Source of the DNA: Micromonospora coerulea
GTDB lineage: Bacteria; Actinomycetota; Actinomycetes; Mycobacteriales; Micromonosporaceae
Direction: 5' to 3'
DNA: 64,000 nt
Assembly (NCBI RefSeq): GCF_016598485.1
Contig: NZ_JAEMUW010000017.1
Span: 1 to 64,000, forward strand
Shown here: positions 20,108 to 28,642 of the stretch, one piece after another
How the letters are laid out: each line of letters opens with the position of its first letter
Numbering within the stretch: position 1 is the first letter of the stretch
Notes under the pieces: generated by a model
What the model was told of the DNA's origin: nothing
Databases searched by the model: none
The model's input: the letters and a program-made list of their open reading frames with translations, nothing else
Position numbers and translations under genes: made by a program

Positions 20108-21502
20108 ATGGAAGCGACCACGCTGCCCGCCGTCCGGGGGCCGGTCCACCGCCGTCGGGCCGACCTGGTCGCGCTGGGCGCCGAGGCGGCGCTGCTCGTC
20201 CTCGCCGTGGTGGTCGGCGCGGCGCTCAACGCGCGCGGGGTCGGCCTGCACGCCGACGCCGCCCCGCTGTACGCGACCTGGCGGCCGCACCTCGGCTGGG
20301 GCACCCCGGCCGCGCTGCTGGTCGCGGGCGCGGTGATCGCGGTCGGGGGGCGATGGACCCGTACCGCCGGCTGGGCCGCGCTGCTCGCCGCCGGCTATCT
20401 GACGTCGGTGGCGTGGACGCTGTCGCTGGCCCTGGTCGACGGTTGGTCGACCGGGTTCGCCGACCGGCTCACCACGCAGGCGGAGTACCTGTACGAGGTG
20501 CCCCGGGTCACCGACGTCGGCGCGACGCTGGCGGGGTTCACCGGCCGGATCCTGGACTTCCAACCGGACTCGTGGTCCACCCACACCGCCGGTCACCCAC
20601 CCGGGGCGCTGCTGGTCTTCGTCGGGCTGGACCGGGTCGGACTGGGTGGCGGGGCGGCCGCCGCGCTGGCCTGCGTGCTGGTCGGGGCGAGCGTCACGAT
20701 CTCGGTACCGGTGGCGCTGCGGGCGCTCGGCGCGGCCGACGCCGCCCGGGCCGTGCTGCCGTTCCTGGTGCTGCTGCCCGGCGCGGTCTGGGTGGGTGCC
20801 TCCGCCGACGGACTCTTCACCGGTGTGGTCGCGGCGGGCCTGGCCCTGCTCGCGGTGCGCGGGCGGGTCGCGCCGGCCGCCGGTGGGCTGCTGCTCGGCG
20901 GCGCGCTGTACCTGTCGTACGGCTTCGTGCTGGTCGGGGTGCTGGCGCTGGCGGTGCTGGCGCTGCGGCCGGCCGGCCGGGTCGCCGCGCTGCTCGCCGC
21001 CGCGGCCGGCGTGGCGGCGGTGGTGGCGGCCGTCACGGTGGCCGGCTTCCGCTGGTGGGACGGGTACGACCTGGTGGTGGAGCGCTACCACCAGGGTTGG
21101 GCGGCCGACCGCCCGTACGGCTACTGGGTGTGGGCCAACGTCGCGGCGCTGCTGCTCTCGGCGGGCCCGGTGCTCGGGCCGGCCCTGCGCCGGGCGGTGG
21201 CGACGCTCCGCCGGGGCGGGTACGCCCCGGTGCCACCGTCGGGGCCCGCCCCGGGCACCTGGGCGCTGCTCCGGCGCCCACCCGCGCCGACCGTGCTGCT
21301 GCCGGTGGCCGCGGCGGTGGCGGTGCTCGCCGGTGACCTGTCGGGGCTGAGCAAGGCGGAGGTGGAGCGGATCTGGCTGCCGTTCGCGGTGTGGCTGCTG
21401 GTCGCCACCGCCCACCTGCCGCCGGCGACCCGCCGCTGGTGGTTCGCGGGGCAGGCGGCGACCGCGCTCGCGGTCAACCACCTGCTGTGGACGGTCTCCT
21501 GA
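20108..21502 (+). CDS. Polytopic membrane protein, GT-C-like
   Basis: A 464-residue membrane protein with about 11-12 hydrophobic helices. A large loop between helices 3 and 4 (about residues 115-165) contains the THTAGHPPG motif, reminiscent of the His-Pro segment in GT-C mannosyltransferases, though I cannot place the usual DE/DD dyad with certainty. It is encoded divergently from the GT2-DUF2064-methyltransferase operon, 133 bp away, so it could transfer a lipid-linked sugar across or onto an envelope acceptor (inference). A TACCGT box at 20093-20098 is 9 nt before the ATG. Confidence 0.7.
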   Translation: MEATTLPAVRGPVHRRRADLVALGAEAALLVLAVVVGAALNARGVGLHADAAPLYATWRPHLGWGTPAALLVAGAVIAVGGRWTRTAGWAALLAAGYLTSVAWTLSLALVDGWSTGFADRLTTQAEYLYEVPRVTDVGATLAGFTGRILDFQPDSWSTHTAGHPPGALLVFVGLDRVGLGGGAAAALACVLVGASVTISVPVALRALGAADAARAVLPFLVLLPGAVWVGASADGLFTGVVAAGLALLAVRGRVAPAAGGLLLGGALYLSYGFVLVGVLALAVLALRPAGRVAALLAAAAGVAAVVAAVTVAGFRWWDGYDLVVERYHQGWAADRPYGYWVWANVAALLLSAGPVLGPALRRAVATLRRGGYAPVPPSGPAPGTWALLRRPPAPTVLLPVAAAVAVLAGDLSGLSKAEVERIWLPFAVWLLVATAHLPPATRRWWFAGQAATALAVNHLLWTVS

Positions 21503-21520
21503 GCCGGCCGGGCCGGCGGT

Positions 21521-21542
21521 CCGCCGGTCCCACCACCGGCGG
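21521..21542. terminator. Stem-loop between convergent genes
   Basis: CCGCCGGT pairs with ACCGGCGG around a CCCACC loop between the convergent GT-C-like and epimerase genes. It has no U-tract. Confidence 0.45.
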
Positions 21543-21548
21543 GACGGG

Positions 21549-22610
21549 TCAGATCGGCACGGCGGCCGGCTCGCGCAGCGGGTCGGTGGCGAAGGCGGTG
21601 ATCCCGTCGGCGAACCCGACCCGGGCGGTGTAGCTGAGCAGGTCGGTGGCCCGCCGCGGGTCGGCGACGACGTGCCGCACGTCGGCGGAGCGGGCGCCAC
21701 CGACGACCAACGGCACCGGCCCGGCCATCGCGGCGGCCAGGGTGGCGGCCAACTCGCCCACGGTGTGCGGCTCGCCGGAGCAGACGTTGACCGGCGTCAG
21801 GGGCTCCGGCGGCGGTGTGGTCAGCGCCAACAGGTTGGCCCGGGCCACGTCGGTGACGTGCACGAAGTCCCGCCGCTGCCGGCCGTCCTCCAGCACCCGC
21901 GGCGGGCGGCCGGCGGCCAGCACCGAGCGGAAGATGGAGGCCACCCCGGCGTACGGGGTGTCGCGGGGCATCCGCGGGCCGTAGACGTTGTGGTAGCGCA
22001 GGGCCCAGACCCCGCCACCGGTCTGCCGCGCCCAGGCGGCGGCCAGGTGCTCCTGGGCCACCTTGGTGGCGGCGTACGTGCTGCGCGGCTCCAGCGGGGC
22101 GTCCTCGGGCACCAGGGCCGGGGTGAGGGTGACCGCGCAGTGCGGGCAGGTCGGGTCGTACCGGCCGGCGGCCAGGTCGGCGGCCCGGCGCGGGGCGGGG
22201 CGGACCCCGCCGTGCCGGGCGCACTCGTAGCGCCCCTCGCCGTAGACGACCATCGAGCTGGCCAGCACCAACCGGGTCACGCCGGCCCGGTGCATCGCGG
22301 CCAGCAGCACCGCGGTGCCGTAGTCGTTGTGGCCGGCGTACGCCGGCGCGTCCGACGGGTCCAGCCCGTGCCCGACCATCGCGGCCTGGTGGCACACCGC
22401 GTCGACGCCCGGCAGCAGCCGGTCGAGCAGGCCACCGTCGCGGACGTCACCGATCACCGGCTCGTGCCGCCGCGACCACTCCGGCAGCTCGCCCCCGTGC
22501 GCCTGGGGCAGCAGGGCGTCCAGCGCCACCACCTCGTGCCCCTCGGCGACGAGCAGGTCGGCGACCTGTGATCCGACGAAACCGGCCGCGCCGGTGACGA
22601 GTACGCGCAT
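21549..22610 (-). CDS. NAD-dependent sugar epimerase, dTDP-rhamnose 4-epimerase-like
   Basis: A 353-residue extended SDR. The dinucleotide loop is VTGAAGFVGSQVAD (residues 5-18), the catalytic Tyr-x-x-x-Lys is in STYAATKVAQEHL (about 192-204), and the WALRYHNVYGPR segment is intact. Between strands 5 and 6 it carries a Cys/His insertion (ECARHGG, then CPHC about 30 residues later) that may bind zinc; I recall this insertion from actinobacterial dTDP-L-rhamnose 4-epimerases. Substrate is therefore probably an NDP-6-deoxysugar, which supports a sugar-pathway role for the locus. ATG 22610 has TACGCT 7 nt upstream. Confidence 0.88.
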   Translation of the reverse strand: MRVLVTGAAGFVGSQVADLLVAEGHEVVALDALLPQAHGGELPEWSRRHEPVIGDVRDGGLLDRLLPGVDAVCHQAAMVGHGLDPSDAPAYAGHNDYGTAVLLAAMHRAGVTRLVLASSMVVYGEGRYECARHGGVRPAPRRAADLAAGRYDPTCPHCAVTLTPALVPEDAPLEPRSTYAATKVAQEHLAAAWARQTGGGVWALRYHNVYGPRMPRDTPYAGVASIFRSVLAAGRPPRVLEDGRQRRDFVHVTDVARANLLALTTPPPEPLTPVNVCSGEPHTVGELAATLAAAMAGPVPLVVGGARSADVRHVVADPRRATDLLSYTARVGFADGITAFATDPLREPAAVPI

Positions 22611-22617
22611 GCCGGCC

Positions 22618-22623
22618 AGCGTA
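22618..22623 (-). promoter_or_regulatory. Leaderless-type -10 box before the epimerase
   Basis: TACGCT on the minus strand lies 7 nt before the ATG. Confidence 0.5.
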
Positions 22624-22818
22624 GGGCGGCGGGCCGGCGTGGCGGGCCGGGTTGCCGCAGCCGTAGTCATTCCACAACATCTGCCGTCCCGGTGGCGCCC
22701 GCGCCGGTAAGCCTTCCGTAATCGGGCAAGTCGCGCCGGGCCTCCCGCGCCGCCCGTAGCCTGCCGAAGTGGAGCCGGCCGCTGGTGGCCCGGCCCGTCG
22801 ACCGCCCGGAGGAGGACC

Positions 22819-24198
22819 GTGAGCGCCGACCGTACGCCCTCCGACGGGGACCGCCCGGGCCGGCCCGACGCCACCCCCGACCGCCCGGGGTACGGCTACC
22901 CCCGGCGCGGCTGGGCGGCGCTGGCCGACCATCCCCCGCCCGGCCTGCGCGGCGTCGGCGAACGCTGGCGCAGCCCGCTGCGCGGCCCCTGGCTCACCTC
23001 GGTGTTCGGCCTGGTGCTGCTCGTCGGCCTGCCGCTGGTGTTCCTCACCGGACTGCTGGACTATCTCGCCTACGGCCCGCAGTTCGGCCAGGCGTTCCCG
23101 CGGGACGTCGGCTGGCTGCGGTTGCCGCAGTTCGACTGGCCGACCCGGCCGTCCTGGCTGTTCCGGGTCACCCAGGGTCTGCACGTGGCCCTCGGGATCA
23201 CGCTGGTCCCGGTGGTGCTGGGCAAGCTCTGGTCGGTCATCCCGAAGCTGTTCGACTGGCCGCCGGCCCGTTCGCTGGCCCAGGTGCTGGAGCGGCTCTC
23301 GCTGCTGCTGCTGGTCGGCGGGATCCTCTTCGAGATCGCCACCGGCCTGCTGAACATCCAGTACGCCTACCTGTTCGGCTTCGACTTCTACACCGCGCAC
23401 TACTTCGGCGCCTGGGTCTTCGTCGCCGCGCTCGTCGTGCACGTGGCGCTGCGGCTGTCCCGGCTACGCACCGCGCTGCGGTCCCGGCCGGCGCGCGCCG
23501 AGCTGGCCGTCCCCCGGGCGGGCACCCGACCGGAGCCGCCGGACCCGGACGGGCTGGTGGCGAGCCACCCGGACCCGGCCACGGTGAGCCGGCGCGGGGC
23601 ACTCGCCCTGGTCGGTGGCCTGTCGCTGCTGCTGGCCGGGCTGACGGTCGGGCAGAGCCTGGACGGTTCGTGGCGGCGCACCGCGCTGCTGCTGCCCCGC
23701 GGCCGGCAGCCCGGCACCGGCCCCACCGGCTTCCCGGTGAACCGCACGGCGGCGGCCGCCGGTGTCGGGGCCGCCGACACCGGACCCGACTGGCGGTTGA
23801 CGCTGCGGGCCGAGGGCCGGCAGGCCAGCCTGGACCGGGCCGCCCTGCTGGCCATGCCGCAGCACACCGCGCGACTGCCGATCGCCTGCGTGGAGGGGTG
23901 GTCGACGCTGCAGACCTGGACCGGGGTACGCCTGCGCGACCTCGCGGCGCTGGTCGGGGCGGACCGGCCCGGCTCCGCCCACGTCCGGTCCCTGGAGAAG
24001 GCCGGCCTGTTCGCCCAGGCGACGCTGCAGGCGAACCAGGTCCTCGACCCCGACTCGCTGCTGGCGCTGACGGTCAACGGCGCGGACCTCACCCCGGACC
24101 ACGGCTATCCGGCTCGGGTGATCGTGCCCGCGCTGCCCGGGGTGCACTGCACCAAGTGGGTGACGGAGATCGAGTTCCGCGGGCGTCCCCATGCGTGA
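22819..24198 (+). CDS. Membrane-anchored molybdopterin-dependent oxidoreductase
   Basis: A 459-residue fusion. Residues 50-220 are four helices of a cytochrome b561-like anchor with histidines placed for heme b (GLHVAL, TAHYFGAW, VVHVAL). A fifth helix (about 255-275) leads to an extracytoplasmic SUOX-type molybdopterin domain (about 310-455). The Mo-ligand Cys is in LPIACVEGWS, and PGVHCTKWV lies near the end. Such enzymes reduce or oxidise substrates at the cell surface, as in YedY/MsrP pairs, but here the membrane and Mo parts are one chain. GTG 22819 follows a GGAGGAGG site. The next gene overlaps by 8 bp. Confidence 0.87.
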   Translation: MSADRTPSDGDRPGRPDATPDRPGYGYPRRGWAALADHPPPGLRGVGERWRSPLRGPWLTSVFGLVLLVGLPLVFLTGLLDYLAYGPQFGQAFPRDVGWLRLPQFDWPTRPSWLFRVTQGLHVALGITLVPVVLGKLWSVIPKLFDWPPARSLAQVLERLSLLLLVGGILFEIATGLLNIQYAYLFGFDFYTAHYFGAWVFVAALVVHVALRLSRLRTALRSRPARAELAVPRAGTRPEPPDPDGLVASHPDPATVSRRGALALVGGLSLLLAGLTVGQSLDGSWRRTALLLPRGRQPGTGPTGFPVNRTAAAAGVGAADTGPDWRLTLRAEGRQASLDRAALLAMPQHTARLPIACVEGWSTLQTWTGVRLRDLAALVGADRPGSAHVRSLEKAGLFAQATLQANQVLDPDSLLALTVNGADLTPDHGYPARVIVPALPGVHCTKWVTEIEFRGRPHA

Positions 24199-24667
24199 TC
24201 TCCGGGCCCGGTTCCGGGCCGCGTACGGTGCGTCCGGGTGGCACCTGCTCCTGCTGGTCGGCTGCTTCGCGGTCGCCGCCTGGGTGGCGCTGCGACTCGC
24301 CGGGGAGGCCACCGCCGGGCGGATGCTGCTCTGGTTCGTCGGCGCGGTGGTCGCCCACGACCTCGTGCTGTTCCCGATGTACGCGGCCGCCGACTGGGCA
24401 CTGCGGACGGCGGTGCGCGAGCGGCGGGCCCGGCCGGCGTCCGGGCCGTCGCTGCTGAACCACCTCCGCGTGCCGGCCCTGGCCGCCGCGCTGCTGTTCC
24501 TCGTCTACCTGCCCGGGATCCTCCGGCAGGGCCGGGAGACCTACCTGGCGGCGACCGGGCAGGACCAGCAGCCGTTCCTGGCCCGCTGGCTGCTCGCCAG
24601 CGGGGCGCTCTTCCTGGCCAGCGGGATCCGCTACGCGTTCCGTCGCTGGCGGGCGCGGCGCGGCTGA
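24191..24667 (+). CDS. Small polytopic membrane protein
   Basis: A 158-residue protein with four hydrophobic helices (about residues 17-36, 45-68, 90-108, 127-148) and Arg-rich ends. It overlaps the Mo-oxidoreductase by 8 bp and is surely co-translated. I do not recognise a characterised family; a subunit or assembly helper of the oxidoreductase is the natural guess. It converges on the SRPBCC gene with a 12-bp stem-loop between. Confidence 0.75.
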   Translation: MRDLRARFRAAYGASGWHLLLLVGCFAVAAWVALRLAGEATAGRMLLWFVGAVVAHDLVLFPMYAAADWALRTAVRERRARPASGPSLLNHLRVPALAAALLFLVYLPGILRQGRETYLAATGQDQQPFLARWLLASGALFLASGIRYAFRRWRARRG

Positions 24668-24702
24668 GACCGCTGCCGCCCGGCGGCAACCGCGCCGCAG
24701 GG

Positions 24703-24733
24703 CGTCGGCCGCCGAGCGGTACGGCGGCCGACG
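24703..24733. terminator. 12-bp perfect stem-loop between convergent genes
   Basis: CGTCGGCCGCCG pairs perfectly with CGGCGGCCGACG around a 7-nt loop, so it could stop transcription from both sides. Confidence 0.6.
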
Positions 24734-24746
24734 GCGGACCGGGACC

Positions 24747-25184
24747 TCAGGCGAGGTCGTTCTCCAGGCGTTCCTTGAGACGGCGGTAGCTGGCCGGCGC
24801 TGCCTTCGCCGCCGTCCGCCGCACGAGCGGAACGATGAGGTCACCCATTCCGTGCCCCTCGAAGTCGAGGGTGAACGTCGCCCGGGAGCGCCGCCCCCCG
24901 TCGAGCGGCTCGACGGTGACCGTCGCGCTCGGCCGGATCAGGCCGTCCACCGCCCGGACCGCCCACCGGTGGGACGGGCTGTCCTCGGTGATCTCCTGCA
25001 CCATGCTCCGCTCGACGCCCGCGATGCGCCGTACCGTCGTGAAGCGCGCCCCGACACCGCTCCCGTCGACCTCTACCCGGACCACGTCCGGCTGCCACTC
25101 GGGGAACCGCGCCGGGTCCGTCGCGTAGGCGAACACCGCCGCCGGCGACCGGTCGATCTCGATCGCGGACACGATCGCTGCCAT
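24747..25184 (-). CDS. SRPBCC family protein
   Basis: A 145-residue polyketide cyclase/dehydrase-like START-fold protein. It shows the family pattern IEIDRSPAAVFAYATDPARFPEWQPDVV at the N terminus and a long C-terminal helix (RRTAAKAAPASYRRLKERLEN). These bind hydrophobic ligands. ATG 25184 follows AGGGAGG. It is divergent from the SigJ-like sigma gene with 73 bp between starts, so it is a possible target or partner of that sigma factor. The ligand is unknown. Confidence 0.82.
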   Translation of the reverse strand: MAAIVSAIEIDRSPAAVFAYATDPARFPEWQPDVVRVEVDGSGVGARFTTVRRIAGVERSMVQEITEDSPSHRWAVRAVDGLIRPSATVTVEPLDGGRRSRATFTLDFEGHGMGDLIVPLVRRTAAKAAPASYRRLKERLENDLA

Positions 25185-25257
25185 GGCCCCTCCCTGTCAC
25201 GTCCGCCTGATGTGGGCCGTCATGGCATATGACGGATCAACAGTCGAGGATGTGACC

Positions 25258-26163
25258 GTGACCGAACACGTCGACGCGGGCCCGGGGTCGACCCGGCAGT
25301 TCGAGGAGCAACGACCGCACCTGCTGGCGGTCGCCTACCGCATGCTCGGCTCGCACAGCGAGGCCGAGGACGCGGTCCAGGAGAGCTGGATCCGCGCGCA
25401 GCGCGCGGATCCCGCCGAGGTCCGCCATCCGGGCCGCTGGCTGACCACGGTCACCGCGCGGGTCTGCCTGGACATGCTGCGCGCCCGCGCCGCCCGTCGC
25501 GAGGAGTCCCTGGACGCGCGGCTGCCCGAGCCGGTCGTCGGCGACCTCGACCCGGAACACGAGGCGCTCCTGGCCGACCTGGTCGGCTTCGCCCTGCTGG
25601 TCGTGCTCGACACGTTGACCCCCGCCGAGCGGCTCGCCTTCGTCCTGCACGACATGTTCGGCGTGCCCTTCGACGAGATCGGACCCGTGCTCGACCGGTC
25701 GGCCACCGCGGCGCGTCAACTGGCCAGCCGGGCCCGCCGACGGGTCAGCAGCGCGCCGGTCCCCGACCCGGACCGGGGCCGGCAGCGGCAGGTCGTCGCC
25801 GCCTTCCGCGCAGCGGCGCGCGCCGGGGACTTCACCGCGCTGGTCGCCCTGCTCGACCCGGACATCGTGCTGCGCGCGGACGCCCCCGGCGGGCTCCGGA
25901 CCTTCCGCGGCGCCGACTCGGTCGCCCAGCAGGCGATGGCGTTCTCCGCCCGCGCCGAGTTCGCCCGGCTCGCGCTCGTCAACGGGGCGGCCGGGCTCGT
26001 GGTGGCGCGGGACGGGAAGCCAATCGCAGTGATGGCCATGACCGTCGTGGACGGCCGGATCGCCGAGCTCGACATCATCGCCGAGCCGACCCGCCTCCGC
26101 ACGCTGGACCCATCGGTGTTCGATTACGACGGCGCGCCGCCGGCCGGCGGCACGCGGCGCTGA
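25258..26163 (+). CDS. ECF sigma factor with SnoaL-like C-terminal domain (SigJ type)
   Basis: A sigma factor of about 301 residues. Region 2 (residues 20-85: LLAVAYRMLGSHSEAEDAVQ, WLTTVTARVCLDMLR) and region 4 (about 120-170: LTPAERLAFVLHDMFGVPFDEIG) are followed by a SnoaL/NTF2-like domain (about 180-290), as in the ECF41/SigJ group. There the C-terminal domain regulates activity in place of an anti-sigma factor. Frames run upstream to 25183, but GTG 25258 follows GAGGA at 7 nt and fits family length. SigJ-type factors often drive a neighbouring CMD, SRPBCC or oxidoreductase gene; here the divergent SRPBCC gene is the candidate. Confidence 0.9.
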   Translation: MTEHVDAGPGSTRQFEEQRPHLLAVAYRMLGSHSEAEDAVQESWIRAQRADPAEVRHPGRWLTTVTARVCLDMLRARAARREESLDARLPEPVVGDLDPEHEALLADLVGFALLVVLDTLTPAERLAFVLHDMFGVPFDEIGPVLDRSATAARQLASRARRRVSSAPVPDPDRGRQRQVVAAFRAAARAGDFTALVALLDPDIVLRADAPGGLRTFRGADSVAQQAMAFSARAEFARLALVNGAAGLVVARDGKPIAVMAMTVVDGRIAELDIIAEPTRLRTLDPSVFDYDGAPPAGGTRR

Positions 26164-26168
26164 CCCGG

Positions 26169-26645
26169 TCACCGCCACCGACGCGCGTCTCGGTCGCGCA
26201 GCGACTCGGCAGCTGTCAGGAGAGCGGCACCGAGGAGCACCGTGTCCTTCAACAGGAATTGCCCCAGCTGAGAAAGACTCAACATCCCCTGACCTTCCTG
26301 CCGAGCCCCGGGCGTCGTCGCCAGGAAACTGAGCGTGGTGAGGAACATCCCGACCGCCCCGAAGCTACCGATCGCCGACGCTCTGGGCGCAAACGGCTTC
26401 GCGGCGATCAGAATGCCCACGGTGATCTCCGTGACCCCGATGAGTCGGTTGAGCTGTTGTGCGCCCAGCTTCTCGCGTAGCCGCGAAAACAGCGGACTCG
26501 AGGTGACCAGGGGCTCGTTGTTTTCGACCTCGTACTGCTTGAACTTGAGCGCACCGATCCACAAGATGTTCGTCGCCAGTGCGGAGCGCAGGACCGAGAA
26601 GCCTACGGAAGCGAGGTCATTGGCCGAGGCGTGTCGTGTGCGCAT
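26169..26645 (-). CDS. DUF417 (YkgB/RclC-like) membrane protein
   Basis: A 158-residue protein with four hydrophobic helices, matching DUF417 (YkgB family). The signature is the ILWIGALKFKQYEVENNEPLV segment (about residues 28-48). RclC of the E. coli reactive-chlorine regulon is a family member, so a role in oxidative or hypochlorous stress is possible. Its base composition is clearly less GC-rich than the preceding genes and marks the start of the accessory region. ATG 26645 follows AGGAG. Confidence 0.83.
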   Translation of the reverse strand: MRTRHASANDLASVGFSVLRSALATNILWIGALKFKQYEVENNEPLVTSSPLFSRLREKLGAQQLNRLIGVTEITVGILIAAKPFAPRASAIGSFGAVGMFLTTLSFLATTPGARQEGQGMLSLSQLGQFLLKDTVLLGAALLTAAESLRDRDARRWR

Positions 26646-26721
26646 CGCTCGCTCCTAGTCGCTGTGTCGACGGTCGGCGTGCTGGCGACCATTACCCGCT
26701 GCGACCCGCCACATGCACTGA

Positions 26722-26826
26722 GGGCGCTGCCCGCGAATCGAGTGGTGGCACGCCAACGTGGCGACGGTGCTGCTCGTCAGCGTGGCGGCTACCCTGCTCG
26801 GGCTCGCCGGCATGGCAGCGCTGTGA
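26722..26826 (+). pseudogene. Orphan C-terminal membrane helix
   Basis: A start-less plus-strand frame encodes about 34 residues, with WWHANVATVLLVSVAATLLG and a stop after GMAAL. It looks like the last transmembrane helix of a lost membrane protein. An upstream TGA blocks the frame and I do not recognise the family. The rest of 26646-26867 holds nothing else I can name. Confidence 0.25.
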
Positions 26827-26867
26827 ACCGGACCGGGCTCGGGCTGGCCGAAGGGCTGGCCCTGGGG

Positions 26868-28172
26868 CTATCCGAGGAACGTGACGTACAGCAGGTACAC
26901 GTTCAACACGATGATCACTGCGGCGATGCCACCCGCCGCCGCCGTGGTGGCCCGCCTGTTGACGAACGAGCCCATGATGTCCACGCGGCGGGTGAGCAAC
27001 AGCAACGGGACCAGAGCGAAGGGGATGCCGAACGACAGGACCACCTGCGAGACGACCAGGCTGTCCGTGGCCGGCAGGCCCAACCCCAGCACCAGCAGTG
27101 CCGGGAGCATTGTCAGCCCGCGCCGGACGAACAACGGGATGCGCCGGCGGATGAAGCCCTGCATGACGACCTGCCCGGCGTAGGTGCCCACGCTCGACGA
27201 GGACAGTCCGGAGGCGAGCAGGGCCACGGCGAACGCGAGGGCCGCGCCGCCACCGACGAGGTGGCCGAGCCCGGCGTGTGCGGCCTCGATCGAGTCGACG
27301 TCGGCATGGCCGGTGCGGTTGAACAGCGAGGCCGCGATCACCAGCATGGACAGGTTGATCACACCGGCCGCGCCGAGCCCGACAACCACGTCGAGCCGCT
27401 GGAAGCGCAGCAGCTCGTGGCGTTCGGCGTCGTCCCGGCAGGCCACCCGGGCCTTCGTCAAGGCGGAGTGCAGGTACACCACGTGCGGCATCACGGTCGC
27501 GCCGATGATGCCCGCCACGAGCAGCAGGCTGTCGTTGCCGGCGAGCCCAGGAACCATCCCGTCGGCGACACCGACCGGGTCGGCGCCGACCACGGCCAGG
27601 TCATAGAGGAAACCGAGAACCACGATGCAGAGCAGCCCGACGATGGCAAGCTCGAAGCGCCGGTAGCCGCGCTGCTCCAGGCCGAGGATCCCGAAGGCGA
27701 CGACCGCGGTGATCAGCCCGGCCGGGAACAGCGGCACCCCGAACAGCAGGTTCAGCCCGACCGCCGCGCCGACGAACTCGGCCAGGTCGGTCGCCATCGC
27801 GATCACCTCTGCCTGGACCCACAGGCCGCGGGAGACCGGGCGCGGCAGGTGCTCGCGGCACAGCTCCGGCAGGTCCCGCCCGGTCGCCACGCCAGCCTTG
27901 GCCGACAGGTACTGCACCAGCATGGCCATCAGGTTGGCCACCACGATCACCCAGGCCAGCGTGTACCCGAACCTCGCGCCGGCGGTGAAGTTGGTGGCGA
28001 AGTTGCCCGGGTCGATGTACGCAACCGCCGCCACGAACGCCGGACCGAGCAGCGCCAGCACCCCGCGCAGCCGCCCGCGGGAGCGCAGCAGCTGCAGCGC
28101 GCTCAGCTCGGTGACGGGTGCGGCGGGCTCGGTGACGGCCGGTGGCCGGCCGTCACCGAGTACGGCGCCCAT
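26868..28172 (-). CDS. mntH: Nramp family Mn(II)/Fe(II) transporter
   Basis: A 434-residue proton-coupled divalent-metal importer with 11 predicted helices. The helix 1 motif is YIDPGNFATN (about residues 52-61) and the helix 6 motif MPHVVYLHSA is intact (about 228-237); together these hold the metal-binding D, N, M and H residues. Manganese import often supports oxidative-stress defence, which fits the neighbouring redox genes. ATG 28172 is used. It is followed upstream by a groEL fragment and then a ferritin-like gene on the same strand. No metalloregulator site was identified. Confidence 0.93.
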   Translation of the reverse strand: MGAVLGDGRPPAVTEPAAPVTELSALQLLRSRGRLRGVLALLGPAFVAAVAYIDPGNFATNFTAGARFGYTLAWVIVVANLMAMLVQYLSAKAGVATGRDLPELCREHLPRPVSRGLWVQAEVIAMATDLAEFVGAAVGLNLLFGVPLFPAGLITAVVAFGILGLEQRGYRRFELAIVGLLCIVVLGFLYDLAVVGADPVGVADGMVPGLAGNDSLLLVAGIIGATVMPHVVYLHSALTKARVACRDDAERHELLRFQRLDVVVGLGAAGVINLSMLVIAASLFNRTGHADVDSIEAAHAGLGHLVGGGAALAFAVALLASGLSSSSVGTYAGQVVMQGFIRRRIPLFVRRGLTMLPALLVLGLGLPATDSLVVSQVVLSFGIPFALVPLLLLTRRVDIMGSFVNRRATTAAAGGIAAVIIVLNVYLLYVTFLG

Positions 28173-28175
28173 GCC

Positions 28176-28460
28176 TCACCCGACCGACGGACCGAGCCCG
28201 AGCGATTGCGGCGTACTGGGGTCCGGCGACGGCTGCTGCAGCCCCTGGTCGAGCGGCCCGAACTGGGTCATCGGCGCCGGGCTGCCATCCCACGGTGTCT
28301 GCTCCTCGACGACCAGCGTGTTCGTGGTCAGCAGCAGGCCGGCGACCGAGGCGCCGTTCTGCAGCGCCGAGCGGGCCACCCGCAGCGGATCGACGATGCC
28401 CATCTCGAACGTGTTGCCGAACCTGCCCCGCAACGCGTCGAACCCGTCGTCGGTGGATCG
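28176..28460 (-). pseudogene. groEL 3'-end fragment
   Basis: About 90 residues match the C-terminal end of the chaperonin GroEL: NTFEMGIVDPLRVARSALQN then ASVAGLLLTTNTLVVEE, followed by a Gln/Pro/Gly-rich tail in place of the usual GGM or His tail. The upstream part is absent, and only unrelated frames precede it. Nothing beyond the equatorial-domain tail is left, so it cannot form a chaperonin. It abuts the mntH start. Confidence 0.8.
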
Positions 28461-28642
28461 GGTCGAGTTCGAGGTGCATCATGTGCTTCCTGTCGGGTCG
28501 TTGCCCTTTGGGGCGAAGGAGGCGATCCGGTGCCGCTTGGGGTGGAGTCGTGGCGCTGGCTGTGTGCCGGGCGCAGGGCCGTCCGGTACGGGCCCGGGAA
28601 CACGCACCGCAGTGCGCCGTGACCGCGGCGATGGCCAGGTGA

